A stretch of 60,287 nucleotides of DNA. Origin: Vallitalea sp. (GTDB taxonomy: Bacteria > Bacillota > Clostridia > Lachnospirales > Vallitaleaceae). This document shows, piece after piece, positions 47,596 through 57,029 of this stretch; the stretch's first letter is position 1; each line of letters opens with the position of its first letter. The notes under the pieces are model-generated. The model worked only from the letters and a program-made list of their open reading frames with translations, ran no database searches and was not told where the DNA came from. The position numbers and the translations under genes were made by a program. The stretch covers positions 1 through 60,287 of the forward strand of contig JAOASG010000026.1 in NCBI GenBank assembly GCA_025210235.1. The letters run 5' to 3'.

Positions 47596-47626
47596 ATAAA
47601 TCACCCTTTATAACATTTATATACAT

Positions 47627-47655
47627 ATTTTACAATTAAGCATAGTAAGAATCAA
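47627..47655 (-). promoter_or_regulatory. putative promoter of cls
   Basis: On the minus strand TTGATT (47655-47650) and TAAAAT (47632-47627) with a 17-base spacer, 32 bases before the cls ATG. Confidence 0.55.
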
Positions 47656-47724
47656 GTTTTTTATTAATCAAAATTAAAACTAAATGGTTTATAAGCAAAA
47701 AAACAAAATTAAAAAATAAAAATA

Positions 47725-47753
47725 TTGCATAATTATAAATTATAATGTATAAT
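47725..47753 (+). promoter_or_regulatory. argC operon promoter with probable arginine operator
   Basis: TTGCAT (47725-47730), a 17-base spacer, and TATAAT (47748-47753). It matches the argG promoter in both boxes, in spacing and in 14 of 17 spacer bases, including AATGTATAATTAT across the -10. A shared repressor site overlapping the promoter is the simplest explanation. Confidence 0.78.
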
Positions 47754-47812
47754 TATTTAAACGCTTCAGTTTAATGAGGTAAATTATTATAGTAAAAAAG
47801 AGGTGACTTTTT

Positions 47813-48856
47813 ATGATAAAAGTAGGTATTGTAGGTTGTACTGGTTATGCAGGTCAAGAGTTAATGAGATTATTAACCATGCATCCTGAATGTGATGTAG
47901 AAATAATTACATCAAGGACGTATAAAAATATGAATTTTAATCAAGTATATGGTAATTATACTAATATAACTACGAAACAAATAGTTGATGATGAAATAGA
48001 AGAATTAGCTAAAAAAGTTGATGTTATATTTTTAGCCCTACCTCATGGGATTGCGTCAAATAAAATAACAAATAAAATTCTAGAGCATACGAAAGTGATT
48101 GATTTAGGTGCTGATTTTAGATTAAAGAATTTAGAAGAGTATGAAGATTGGTATGGTATGACACATGGAAGTCCTAAGCTACTTGATGAAGCAGTTTATG
48201 GTCTGTGTGAACTTAAAAGGGATAAGATAAAAAATGCTAGTCTAATAGCTAACCCAGGTTGCTATACAACATGTAGTATTTTATCTTTAGTTCCGTTAAT
48301 TAAAAATAATATAGTTGATAAAAATTCAATTATTATTGATGCAAAGTCTGGTGTTACTGGTGCAGGAAGGGCACTGAATCTTGCTACTCATTATACTGAA
48401 TGTAATGAATCTATAAAAGCATATAAAATTGCATCTCATAGGCATACTCCAGAAATTGAACAAGAGCTAAGTAATGTAGCTGATAATAGTGTAACTATTT
48501 CCTTTACACCTCATTTAGTTCCAATGAATAGAGGTATTCTTATAACAGCATATGGTAATTTAACAAAAATATGCACATATAAAGATATTAAAAATATTTA
48601 TGAACAATTTTATAAAAATGAGAAATTTATTAGATTGTTACCAGAAGGGGTTTTTCCAGAGACTAAATGGGTAAAAAGTTCAAATTACTGTGATATTAAT
48701 TTTCAAATAGATGAGAGAACAAATAGAATAATTGTTATTGCAGCAATAGATAATTTAATAAAAGGAGCAGCAGGTCAAGCAGTTCAAAATATGAATATAT
48801 TATTTAACATAGATGAGAGTACAGGAATTGAAATGATACCTAGTTTTCCAATTTAA
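47813..48856 (+). CDS. argC: N-acetyl-gamma-glutamyl-phosphate reductase
   Basis: 347 residues. NADP-binding VGIVGCTGYAGQELMRLL, catalytic cysteine in ANPGCYTTC (about residue 149), and substrate loop HRHTPEIEQEL. It reduces N-acetylglutamyl phosphate to the semialdehyde. First gene of argC-argJ-argB-argD-carA-carB. ATG 47813 follows AGAGGTGACTTTTT. Full length for the 340-350 residue class. Confidence 0.96.
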   Translation: MIKVGIVGCTGYAGQELMRLLTMHPECDVEIITSRTYKNMNFNQVYGNYTNITTKQIVDDEIEELAKKVDVIFLALPHGIASNKITNKILEHTKVIDLGADFRLKNLEEYEDWYGMTHGSPKLLDEAVYGLCELKRDKIKNASLIANPGCYTTCSILSLVPLIKNNIVDKNSIIIDAKSGVTGAGRALNLATHYTECNESIKAYKIASHRHTPEIEQELSNVADNSVTISFTPHLVPMNRGILITAYGNLTKICTYKDIKNIYEQFYKNEKFIRLLPEGVFPETKWVKSSNYCDINFQIDERTNRIIVIAAIDNLIKGAAGQAVQNMNILFNIDESTGIEMIPSFPI

Positions 48857-48857
48857 T

Positions 48858-48877
48858 TAAGTAACTTTAATTACTTA
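48858..48877 (+). repeat. possible collapsed copy of the dispersed palindrome (copy L)
   Basis: A 20-base inverted repeat with ends TAAGTAA and TAATTACTTA, the outermost bases of the element family, 31 bases before the argJ ATG. It may be a remnant with the centre lost or a chance palindrome. It is supported mainly by position. Confidence 0.35.
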
Positions 48878-48908
48878 GATGATTAAAAAATCAAGAAAGG
48901 TGATTTAT

Positions 48909-50129
48909 ATGGATGTAATAAAAGGCGGAGTAACAGCGGCAAAAGGGTTTTTATCAGCAGGAGGACATTGTGGTGCAAAAAGAAAGAATAAGGATTTGGC
49001 TTTAGTTTATTCAAACTCACCAGCAAAAATGGCAGCTACATTTACAACTAATATAGTTAAGGCAGCGCCTGTACTTTGGAACAAAAAAATATATGATAGT
49101 AATGAAAAAGTAAAAGCTATAGTAGTTAATAGTGGAAATGCTAATGCTTGTACAGGAAAAATAGGAATGATTCATGCAAATCAAATGGCCACTGAAACAG
49201 GAAATGCCTTAGGAGTAAATGAAAATGAAGTCCTAGTTGCTTCCACAGGAGTTATTGGAGTAACTTTACCTATAGATAAGATATGCAATGGTATTCATGA
49301 TTTATCTACTAATCTGTCAGAAAGTGAACAATCAGCAAATGACGCTGCAAATGCAATAAGAACAACAGATACATATAACAAAGAAATTGCTGTAACCATA
49401 CAAATTGATGGTAAAAAAGTAACTATTGGCGGAATGGCAAAAGGTTCAGGAATGATCCATCCTAATATGGCAACTATGCTTTCATTTATTACAACTGACA
49501 TTAATATTTCTAGTAGTCTACTTAGAGAAGCACTGTCAGAGAGTATTAAAGATTCATATAATATGATTTCTGTAGATGGGGATACAAGTACTAATGATAT
49601 GGTAATTTTATTAGCTAATGGAGAAGCTGATAATAACAAAATAGAAACAAAAGATGATAATTATAAAATATTTAAAGATGCCCTTGATTATGTTAATACT
49701 TACTTAGCTAAACTAATTGTTGCTGATGGAGAAGGAGTGACCAAATTTATTGAAGTGTCAGTTAAAGGAGCAAAAAGTAAAGAAGATGCTAGATTGATTA
49801 GTAAATCAGTAATTACTTCTAACTTGGTTAAAACGGCTTTTTTTGGTGAAGATGCGAACTGGGGAAGGATTCTATGTGCAATGGGCTATTCAAGTGCAGA
49901 ATTTAATCCTAATAAAGTTAGTTTGCATTATGTAAGTAATAAAGGAAAAATTTCTCTAGTTGAAAATGGACTTCCAATACAATTTGATGAAGAAAAAGCA
50001 TCTAAAATTATTAGTGAGAGAGATATTATCGTAGAAATAGATTTAGAAGATGGACCAGGTGAGGCAAAAGCTTGGGGATGTGATTTAAGTTATGAATATG
50101 TAAAGATTAATGGAGAATATAGGACGTAG
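48909..50129 (+). CDS. argJ: bifunctional ornithine acetyltransferase / N-acetylglutamate synthase
   Basis: 406 residues. The self-cleavage site that creates alpha and beta chains is in GSGMIHPNMATMLSF (the Thr before MLSF is the nucleophile). NSGNANACTG, STGVIG and DGDTSTND are also conserved. It recycles the acetyl group from acetylornithine to glutamate, so no separate ArgA or ArgE is needed. The frame extends up to 48879, but AAAGGTGAT is inside the extension, so ATG 48909 is chosen. Confidence 0.95.
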   Translation: MDVIKGGVTAAKGFLSAGGHCGAKRKNKDLALVYSNSPAKMAATFTTNIVKAAPVLWNKKIYDSNEKVKAIVVNSGNANACTGKIGMIHANQMATETGNALGVNENEVLVASTGVIGVTLPIDKICNGIHDLSTNLSESEQSANDAANAIRTTDTYNKEIAVTIQIDGKKVTIGGMAKGSGMIHPNMATMLSFITTDINISSSLLREALSESIKDSYNMISVDGDTSTNDMVILLANGEADNNKIETKDDNYKIFKDALDYVNTYLAKLIVADGEGVTKFIEVSVKGAKSKEDARLISKSVITSNLVKTAFFGEDANWGRILCAMGYSSAEFNPNKVSLHYVSNKGKISLVENGLPIQFDEEKASKIISERDIIVEIDLEDGPGEAKAWGCDLSYEYVKINGEYRT

Positions 50130-50178
50130 GTAATAAAGGCTTTTGTACTTTGAGCAAAGAAAGGAATGGAATAAAAAA

Positions 50179-51039
50179 ATGGAGAAATATATAGAAAAAG
50201 CTAAAGTATTAGTAGAAGCTTTACCATATATTAAGAAATTTAATGGAAATATTGTAGTAGTTAAATATGGTGGAAGTGCAATGATAGATGAAACAATAAA
50301 GACTTCAGTGATTCAAGACATTGTACTTATGAAATTAGTTGGGCTTAAGCCGGTTATTGTTCATGGTGGAGGTAAAGAGATAAGTCATATGTTAGGGAAG
50401 ATCGGAAAAGAAAGTAAATTTATTAATGGATTAAGAGTTACAGATAATGAAACAGTAGAAATAGCTGAGATGGTATTATCAGGAAAAGTTAATAAAGATA
50501 TAGTTCAATTAATTCAAAACCATGATATTAATGCTGTAGGTATTAGTGGTAAAGATGCTAAGACTCTAAAAGTTAGTAAAAAAGAAGATGAAGGTTATGA
50601 CTATGGATTTGTGGGTGAAATAAAAAGAGTTAATACTGACTTAATTAATACTCTTATAGAAAATGATTTTATACCTGTAATTGCTCCGATTGGTACAGAC
50701 GATAAAGGAGATACATATAATATTAATGCTGATTATGCTGCAAGTTCTATTGCAGGTGCTTTAGAAGCGGAAAAACTAATATTTTTAACAGATGTTGAAG
50801 GTATTTTAAAAGATGTTAATGATAGTTCTTCTTTAATATCAAATATAAATGTTAAAGATGTTCCAAAATTAATTAATGAAGAAATAATTAGTGGTGGAAT
50901 GATTCCAAAAGCAGAATGTTGCGCGTCGGGAATACAGAAAGGTGTAAAAAGCGTACATATACTTGATGGAAGAGTGGAACATAGTTTGTTATTAGAGATA
51001 TTTACTAAGAGTGGAGTAGGGACTATGTTTAGTAATTAG
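50179..51039 (+). CDS. argB: acetylglutamate kinase
   Basis: 286 residues of the amino acid kinase family. VVKYGGSAM near residue 28, KPVIVHGGGKEIS, and the C-terminal GMIPKAECC. An N-terminal helix (EKYIEKAKVLVEALPYI), as in the arginine-sensitive hexameric class, suggests feedback inhibition by arginine, though that is inference. ATG 50179 follows AAAGGAATGG at rather long spacing. An in-frame TTG at 50143 is less likely because it adds a non-family prefix. Confidence 0.94.
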   Translation: MEKYIEKAKVLVEALPYIKKFNGNIVVVKYGGSAMIDETIKTSVIQDIVLMKLVGLKPVIVHGGGKEISHMLGKIGKESKFINGLRVTDNETVEIAEMVLSGKVNKDIVQLIQNHDINAVGISGKDAKTLKVSKKEDEGYDYGFVGEIKRVNTDLINTLIENDFIPVIAPIGTDDKGDTYNINADYAASSIAGALEAEKLIFLTDVEGILKDVNDSSSLISNINVKDVPKLINEEIISGGMIPKAECCASGIQKGVKSVHILDGRVEHSLLLEIFTKSGVGTMFSN

Positions 51040-51116
51040 CAAGATTAAGTAAACTTCTTAGAGTACTTATTGACTACCAATTAAAGTTTAAATTATGTTT
51101 GAAAGTGGTGATATTA

Positions 51117-52316
51117 ATGAAAGATTTAATAAATAGAGGTAAAGAAGTATTTATGAATACATATTCACAATTTCCTCTTGTAATAGAGAAAGGTGATGGA
51201 GTATATGTCTATGATTCTAAAGGTAATAAATACTTAGATTTTGTTGCTGGAATAGCAGTTAATTCCCTAGGTTATAATAATGAAAAATTAGTAAAAGCTT
51301 TAAAAAATCAACTTAATAAATTAACTCATTGTTCTAATCTTTATTGGAATGAACCCGCTATAGAAGCAGCTGAGTTATTGAAAAAATATAGTACACTTGA
51401 TAAAGTTTTCTTTTGTAATAGTGGGGCAGAAGCAGTTGAGGGCTCTTTAAAATTAGCTAGAAAATATGCTAAGAAATACTTAGGTAATAATAAAACTGAA
51501 ATAATTACTATGAAAAATTCTTTTCATGGAAGAACATTTGGTGCTGTAACTGCAACAGGTCAAACAAAGTATCAAAAAGGATTAGGACCTTTATTACCAG
51601 GTATAAAATACTGTGAGTTCAATAATATTAAATCATTAGAAGATACTATAGACGATAAAACTTGTGCGGTATTAGTAGAACCAATACAAGGTGAAGGCGG
51701 TATAAAACCAGCAGATGTTGAATACCTTAAAAAAGTTCGCAAATTATGTGATAAAAATAATTTAATTTTAATATTCGATGAAGTTCAATGTGGTATTGGT
51801 AGAACAGGAGAAATATTTGCATATCAGCACTATAATGTAAAACCTGATATAGTGGCACTAGCTAAAGGGCTAGGAGGAGGAGTACCTATTGGAGCTATAC
51901 TTGCAAATGAAAAAGCGGCAAGTGGATTTTGTCCAGGGGATCATGCTAGTACATTTGGTGGAAATCCTTTAGTATGTTCAGCAGCAAAAGTAGTTATAGA
52001 AGAAATTTCAGATCCACAATACCTTGAGAATATAAAAAAGCAAGGAAAATATTTAACAAAAAAATTAAATGAACTAAAATCTAAGTATAAAATGATATTA
52101 GATGTAAGAGGTCATGGATTAATGCAAGGTATGGAAATGAACATGCCAGTTAAGGAAATCATATTAGAATGTATGGATAAAGGATTATTATTAGTAGGTT
52201 CTGGAGAACGCATTATCCGCTTTGTTCCTCCTCTGATTATTCAAAAAAAAGAAATTGATTCTGCAATTAAAATACTTGAAGACGTTATTTTAAGAGTAAA
52301 ATATTTAAATGATTAA
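51117..52316 (+). CDS. argD: acetylornithine aminotransferase
   Basis: 399 residues, class III PLP aminotransferase. FCNSGAEAVEGSLKLARKY, FHGRTFGAVTATGQ, IFDEVQCGIGRTG and the PLP lysine in ALAKGLGGG (about Lys250). It transaminates N-acetylglutamate semialdehyde. ATG 51117 follows AAGTGGTGATATTA; an upstream TTG at 51099 lies ahead of that site. carA begins 33 bases after the stop. Confidence 0.95.
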   Translation: MKDLINRGKEVFMNTYSQFPLVIEKGDGVYVYDSKGNKYLDFVAGIAVNSLGYNNEKLVKALKNQLNKLTHCSNLYWNEPAIEAAELLKKYSTLDKVFFCNSGAEAVEGSLKLARKYAKKYLGNNKTEIITMKNSFHGRTFGAVTATGQTKYQKGLGPLLPGIKYCEFNNIKSLEDTIDDKTCAVLVEPIQGEGGIKPADVEYLKKVRKLCDKNNLILIFDEVQCGIGRTGEIFAYQHYNVKPDIVALAKGLGGGVPIGAILANEKAASGFCPGDHASTFGGNPLVCSAAKVVIEEISDPQYLENIKKQGKYLTKKLNELKSKYKMILDVRGHGLMQGMEMNMPVKEIILECMDKGLLLVGSGERIIRFVPPLIIQKKEIDSAIKILEDVILRVKYLND

Positions 52317-52349
52317 TTTGCAATTCCATAAAAAATGAGGAGGGATTTA

Positions 52350-53405
52350 ATGTATGCTAAGTTAATTCTTGAAGATGGTACAGTTATTATAGGAAAAAGT
52401 TTTGGTGCTAATACTACTATCTATGGTGAATTAGTTTTTAATACGGGTATGACAGGTTATATAGAAATATTAACCGACCCATCTTATGCGGGTCAGGTTG
52501 TAATAATGACATATCCGTTAATTGGAAATTATGGTATTAATAACTTAGATATGGAATCAAATGATATTCAAGTTGCGGGATTTGTTGTTAAAGAGTATGC
52601 AAAAAAACCTAGCCATTGGCAGTGCGATAAAGATATAGATACATATTTAAAAGAAAAAAATATACCTGGAATATATGATATAGATACTAGAATGTTAACA
52701 AAGAAATTAAGAGATAAAGGTACAATGAAATGTATGTTAACTACAGAAAATAAAGATTTTGGAGACGTAGAAGATAACTTAAAAAATTATAAATTTCCAT
52801 CTAATATTGTAGAACAAGTATCAAGAAAAGATATTAAACACATTAAAGGAGTAAGTAAGAAAATAGGTATTTTAGATTTAGGGGTAAAAGATGGTATTAT
52901 TAAACAGCTAAAAAAATTAAATTGTGATATTTATATTTTTCCACATAATACTAATTCAGAAGAAATAATGAAATATAATTTAGATGGAATTTTATTTTCT
53001 AATGGACCGGGAGATCCAAAAGAAGCTAAAATACCAATTACAATTGCTAAAGAGCTTATAGGAAAATTACCTATATGGGGAATATGTCTTGGACATCAAA
53101 TTATTGCACTAGCACTTGGAGCAGATACTTATAAAATGAAATTTGGACATAGAGGTAGCAATCATCCTATTATAGATGTAAAAACAAATAAGGTATTTAT
53201 TTCATCTCAAAATCATGGTTATGCAGTAAAAGAAGAAAGTCTTACAACTTCTATGGAGAAGACGTATATTAATGTAAATGATAATACTATTGAAGGATTT
53301 TGTTGTAGTAAATACAATATTAAAACAGTCCAATTTCATCCAGAAGAAGGTCCTGGGCCAGAAGATTGTCATTATATTTTTAAAAATTGGATAGAAAACT
53401 TATAA
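52350..53405 (+). CDS. carA: carbamoyl phosphate synthase, small subunit (glutaminase)
   Basis: 351 residues. An N-terminal CPSase small-chain domain (LILEDGTVIIGKSFGA, NTGMTGYIEILTDPSYAGQ) and a class I glutamine amidotransferase domain with nucleophile Cys246 in WGICLGHQ and FHPEEGPGP. It supplies ammonia to CarB. The frame opens at ATG 52335, but that ATG precedes GAGGAGGGA, so ATG 52350 is the start. Its place after argD suggests an arginine-regulated synthase; a pyrimidine-specific copy may exist elsewhere. Confidence 0.95.
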   Translation: MYAKLILEDGTVIIGKSFGANTTIYGELVFNTGMTGYIEILTDPSYAGQVVIMTYPLIGNYGINNLDMESNDIQVAGFVVKEYAKKPSHWQCDKDIDTYLKEKNIPGIYDIDTRMLTKKLRDKGTMKCMLTTENKDFGDVEDNLKNYKFPSNIVEQVSRKDIKHIKGVSKKIGILDLGVKDGIIKQLKKLNCDIYIFPHNTNSEEIMKYNLDGILFSNGPGDPKEAKIPITIAKELIGKLPIWGICLGHQIIALALGADTYKMKFGHRGSNHPIIDVKTNKVFISSQNHGYAVKEESLTTSMEKTYINVNDNTIEGFCCSKYNIKTVQFHPEEGPGPEDCHYIFKNWIENL

Positions 53406-53452
53406 CATATTGTATGTAAAGAATTAAAATCTAAAGGTCTGCAAATTACCTA
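53404..53452 (-). repeat. dispersed palindromic element, inverted left half (copy K)
   Basis: ACATATTGTATGTAAAGAAT, then TAAAATCTAAAGGTCTGCAAATTACCTA, is the reverse complement of the left half of copy A with few changes. It lies wholly between carA and carB, 23 bases before the carB ATG. Confidence 0.75.
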
Positions 53453-53475
53453 ATAAAATAGAAAGGGTGAGATAA

Positions 53476-56400
53476 ATGCCTAGGAATTTTAATATAAAAA
53501 AAGTATTAGTTATAGGATCGGGGCCAATAGTTATAGGTCAAGCAGCTGAATTTGATTACGCAGGTACTCAAGCATGTAAAGCATTAAAAGAAGAAGGTAT
53601 ACAAGTAGTTCTAGTAAACAGTAATCCCGCAACAATAATGACAGATGATAATATTGCTGATAAAGTATATATTCAACCTCTTACTGTAGAAGCTTTAGAT
53701 TATATTATTAATAAAGAACGTCCAGATGGAATTTTACCTACATTAGGTGGTCAAACAGGACTTAACATGGCTGTAGAATTAAACGAAGCTGGTATTCTTG
53801 ACAAATACGGGGTATCATTACTTGGAACATCCCTAGAAACAATTAAAAAAGCAGAAGACAGGGAAAGTTTTAGGAATTTAATGATAGAAATCAATGAACC
53901 AATTCCCAAAAGCAAAATTATAAGTAATATAGAAGATGGAATACTATTTTCAAAAGAAATTGGCTTTCCAATTATTGTAAGACCAGCATATACATTAGGT
54001 GGACTTGGTGGTGGAATTGCAAATAATGAATCAGAATTAAGAGAGATTATACATACAGGACTAATGCATAGTAGAATTAATCAAGTTCTAGTAGAACAGT
54101 CTGTTGCTGGCTGGAAAGAAATTGAGTATGAAGTTATGAGAGATAGTAATGATACATGTATTATTATTTGTAATATGGAAAACATTGACCCTGTAGGTAT
54201 TCATACAGGAGATAGTATAGTTGTTGCTCCTTCTCAAACACTAACTGACAACGAATATCATATGTTAAGAAGTTCTGCTATTAAGATTATTAAAAGTCTA
54301 AAAATAGAAGGTGGCTGTAACGTACAATATGCTCTTAATCCCGTAAGCAAAGAGTATATTGTAATAGAAGTTAATCCTAGAGTTAGTAGATCATCTGCTT
54401 TAGCATCAAAAGCAGCAGGTTATCCAATAGCAAAAATTGCCGCAAAGATAGCTATAGGACTTAATTTACATGAAATAGATAATGCTGTAACAAAAAAAAC
54501 AAAAGCATCTTTTGAACCAGCTCTTGACTATGTTGTAACTAAAATTCCTAAATGGCCATTTGATAAATTTGATTATGCAAATAGACAACTAGGTACTGCT
54601 ATGAAAGCAACAGGTGAAGTAATGGCAATTGATAGAACTTTTGAGAGTTCATTACTAAAAGCAGTAATCTCTTTAGAAGGGAAAGAGACTGGACTAAGAA
54701 AAGAAAAACTAACAAAACTTAGTAAAGAAGAGTTATATGATAAATTAAAAATTGTTGATGATCAGAGAATTTTTGTTTTAGCTGAAGCGCTTAGAAAAGA
54801 TATATCAATTAATGAGATAAATAAGATAACATCTATTGATAAATGGTTTTTGGATAAAATAAATAATATTATTCAAGTAGAAAATGAATTAGAATCTAAT
54901 TTGCTTACAAAAGAGTTGTTAAAAAAAGCAGAATCTTTAGGTTTTACAGATGTTGAAATCAGAGATTTATCTAATCAATCTTATGAAATGGTAGATACAA
55001 TAAGAAGAGCTCATAATATTTATCCAGTTTATAAAATGGTTGATACTTGTGCAGCTGAGTTTGAATCCCATACACCTTATTATTACTCAACTTATGAAGA
55101 TGAAAATGAAAATAGAATAAGCAAAAATGAAAAAATAATTGTTATAGGTTCAGGGCCAATAAGGATTGGTCAAGGGATAGAATTTGATTATTGTTCAGTG
55201 CATGGAGTATGGGCTATTGAGAAATTAGGATATGATTCTATTATTATTAACAATAATCCAGAGACTGTAAGTACGGATTTTGATATAGCTAGTAAATTAT
55301 ATTTTGAACCACTATTTATAGAAGATGTACTTAACGTTATTAGAAAAGAAAAACCAAAAGGAGTAATTGTTCAATTTGGAGGACAGACAGCAATAAACCT
55401 TGCTGCGAAACTTGTGAAAAATGGAGTACAGATTCTTGGAACATCAGTAGATTCTATTGATGTGGCAGAAGACAGAGAAAGATTTGATAAACTTCTAAAT
55501 CAACTACATATAAATAGACCAAAAGGAAGTTCTGTTTCTTCAATTGATGAAGCTATTAAAGTAGCTAATGAAATAAATTATCCTGTTCTTATCAGACCTT
55601 CATATGTTATTGGTGGAAGAGCTATGATGGTTGTAAGAAATGATAATGACCTTAGACAGTATTTAGAAGAAGCTGTATCTATATCATCGGAACATCAAAT
55701 ACTTATTGATGAATATATTGAAGGGGTTGAAGTTGAGGTTGATGCTATATCTGATGGAGAAGATATATTAATTCCTGGAATTATGGAGCATATTGAAAGA
55801 ACAGGAGTACATTCAGGAGATAGTATATGCGTGTATCCACCTCAAACATTATCTGATAAAGTAATTGAAACTATTATATCTTATACGCAAAAGATAGCAA
55901 AAGCACTTGAAGTTATTGGATTAATGAATATACAATTTGTTGTTAAAAACGAAGAAGTATTTATAATAGAAGTTAACCCAAGAGCATCTAGAACAGTACC
56001 AATTCTTAGTAAAGTGACTAAGATTCCTATGATTAGGATAGCTATGGAGTTAATTCTAGGAGAAAAATTAAAAAACTTAACCTATGGTATTAATCTAGCT
56101 AAGACAACTAATTTAATAGCTGTAAAAGCTCCGGTATTTTCATTTGTGAAGTTAAATAATGTTGATGTAGCTTTAACTCCTGAAATGAAGTCCACAGGAG
56201 AAGTATTAGGTATAGATTCAGATTATAATAAAGCTCTATATAAAGCTTTTGTTGGTGCAGGATATAAGTTTTATGATAAAGGTAAAGTGTTAGTTTCAAT
56301 TAATGATGTTAGTAAGGAAGAAGCTTTAGAAGAGATTAGAAAAATAGAAGAGATTGGATTTTCAATTATTGCAACACAAGGGACAAATGAATATTTGAAA

Positions 56401-56694
56401 AGAAATGGTATAAATAGCCAAGAAATAAATAATGATATTCAAGTTGTACATGATATAATGAAAAAAGGTGAAATAGTTATGCTATTTAATATTCCTACAA
56501 AAGGTAAGGATGTAAATAGAGATGGCTTTAAACTTCGTACATTTGCAGAGCATCTTTCAATACCTTGTTTTACTTGTGTTGATACGATAAAAGAATATTT
56601 AAAAGTTGCTAAGTTTATCAAAAAAGAAAATAAATTAGACTATGAAACAATTGATTATTATATTAATAATCCAACCTTTCCAACTATGATTTAA
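53476..56694 (+). CDS. carB: carbamoyl phosphate synthase, large subunit
   Basis: 1072 residues, the full length. Two homologous halves each carry an ATP-grasp domain: KVLVIGSGPIVIGQAAEFDY at the start and IIVIGSGPIRIGQGIEFDY at about residue 555. An oligomerisation region lies between them and an MGS-like allosteric domain at the C-terminus (about 930-1072, IEEIGFSIIATQGTNEYLKRNG). It makes carbamoyl phosphate from bicarbonate, ammonia and two ATP. ATG 53476 follows AAAGGGTGAG. argF, often next in Bacillus, is not here. Confidence 0.97.
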   Translation: MPRNFNIKKVLVIGSGPIVIGQAAEFDYAGTQACKALKEEGIQVVLVNSNPATIMTDDNIADKVYIQPLTVEALDYIINKERPDGILPTLGGQTGLNMAVELNEAGILDKYGVSLLGTSLETIKKAEDRESFRNLMIEINEPIPKSKIISNIEDGILFSKEIGFPIIVRPAYTLGGLGGGIANNESELREIIHTGLMHSRINQVLVEQSVAGWKEIEYEVMRDSNDTCIIICNMENIDPVGIHTGDSIVVAPSQTLTDNEYHMLRSSAIKIIKSLKIEGGCNVQYALNPVSKEYIVIEVNPRVSRSSALASKAAGYPIAKIAAKIAIGLNLHEIDNAVTKKTKASFEPALDYVVTKIPKWPFDKFDYANRQLGTAMKATGEVMAIDRTFESSLLKAVISLEGKETGLRKEKLTKLSKEELYDKLKIVDDQRIFVLAEALRKDISINEINKITSIDKWFLDKINNIIQVENELESNLLTKELLKKAESLGFTDVEIRDLSNQSYEMVDTIRRAHNIYPVYKMVDTCAAEFESHTPYYYSTYEDENENRISKNEKIIVIGSGPIRIGQGIEFDYCSVHGVWAIEKLGYDSIIINNNPETVSTDFDIASKLYFEPLFIEDVLNVIRKEKPKGVIVQFGGQTAINLAAKLVKNGVQILGTSVDSIDVAEDRERFDKLLNQLHINRPKGSSVSSIDEAIKVANEINYPVLIRPSYVIGGRAMMVVRNDNDLRQYLEEAVSISSEHQILIDEYIEGVEVEVDAISDGEDILIPGIMEHIERTGVHSGDSICVYPPQTLSDKVIETIISYTQKIAKALEVIGLMNIQFVVKNEEVFIIEVNPRASRTVPILSKVTKIPMIRIAMELILGEKLKNLTYGINLAKTTNLIAVKAPVFSFVKLNNVDVALTPEMKSTGEVLGIDSDYNKALYKAFVGAGYKFYDKGKVLVSINDVSKEEALEEIRKIEEIGFSIIATQGTNEYLKRNGINSQEINNDIQVVHDIMKKGEIVMLFNIPTKGKDVNRDGFKLRTFAEHLSIPCFTCVDTIKEYLKVAKFIKKENKLDYETIDYYINNPTFPTMI

Positions 56695-56697
56695 GTT

Positions 56698-56715
56698 TAG
56701 GCAATTGCATAACTT
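56698..56715 (+). repeat. dispersed palindromic element, decayed left half (copy J)
   Basis: TAGGCAATTGCATAACTT, four bases after the carB stop. With copy C it is an exception to the rule that copies lie just upstream of a start codon. Confidence 0.5.
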
Positions 56716-56717
56716 AT

Positions 56718-56752
56718 TAATAGGATTGTATTATAAAAGATACAGTCCTATT
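56718..56752 (+). terminator. hairpin after carB, possible terminator
   Basis: AATAGGATTGTAT and ATACAGTCCTATT pair with one G-U mismatch and enclose about eight bases. There is no T tract, so termination is uncertain. It may be an mRNA 3-prime end hairpin. Confidence 0.4.
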
Positions 56753-56929
56753 AAATGTGTAAAAAAAGCTATTATAGATAGCCCATTAAATACGCAAGTA
56801 GTTATTAAAATAATAAATTTTATTAATATATTACTTAACATATATGATATAATATATATATATTAAGTTTAAAAGTTGTTTTTAGTATTTTAAAGATACG
56901 AAATTTATGATAAGATATATAAAAAATAT
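56753..56929. other. AT-rich intergenic region before nfnA
   Basis: No gene. A run TGATATAATATATATATATT near 56845 has several TATAAT-like hexamers but no well-spaced -35 box, so the nfnAB promoter is not resolved. Confidence 0.35.
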
Positions 56930-57001
56930 TAGGTAATTGCAAAACTATAGATTTAAATTTGCATTAAATAATCAACTAGATGTAGTTTTACAAATTACTT
57001 A
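56930..57001 (+). repeat. dispersed palindromic element, short copy E
   Basis: About 72 bases from TAGGTAATTGCAAAACT to AGTTTTACAAATTACTTA. It has the same outer ends as the long copies and a short unrelated centre. It ends 28 bases before the nfnA start. An open frame reads through it into nfnA and could mislead start prediction. Confidence 0.8.
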
Positions 57002-57029
57002 TATAAAATATGGAAATGAGGTAATTAGA

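Noticed and set aside
52313..52327. TAATTTGCAATTCC before carA as another palindrome copy
   Set aside because: Only about nine matching bases; position fits but the similarity is too short to count.
56108..56299. Minus-strand frame inside carB and similar antisense frames in leuC, ilvB, argJ and nfnB
   Set aside because: All lie opposite strongly conserved coding sequence with normal protein motifs; they are shadows in an AT-rich genome.
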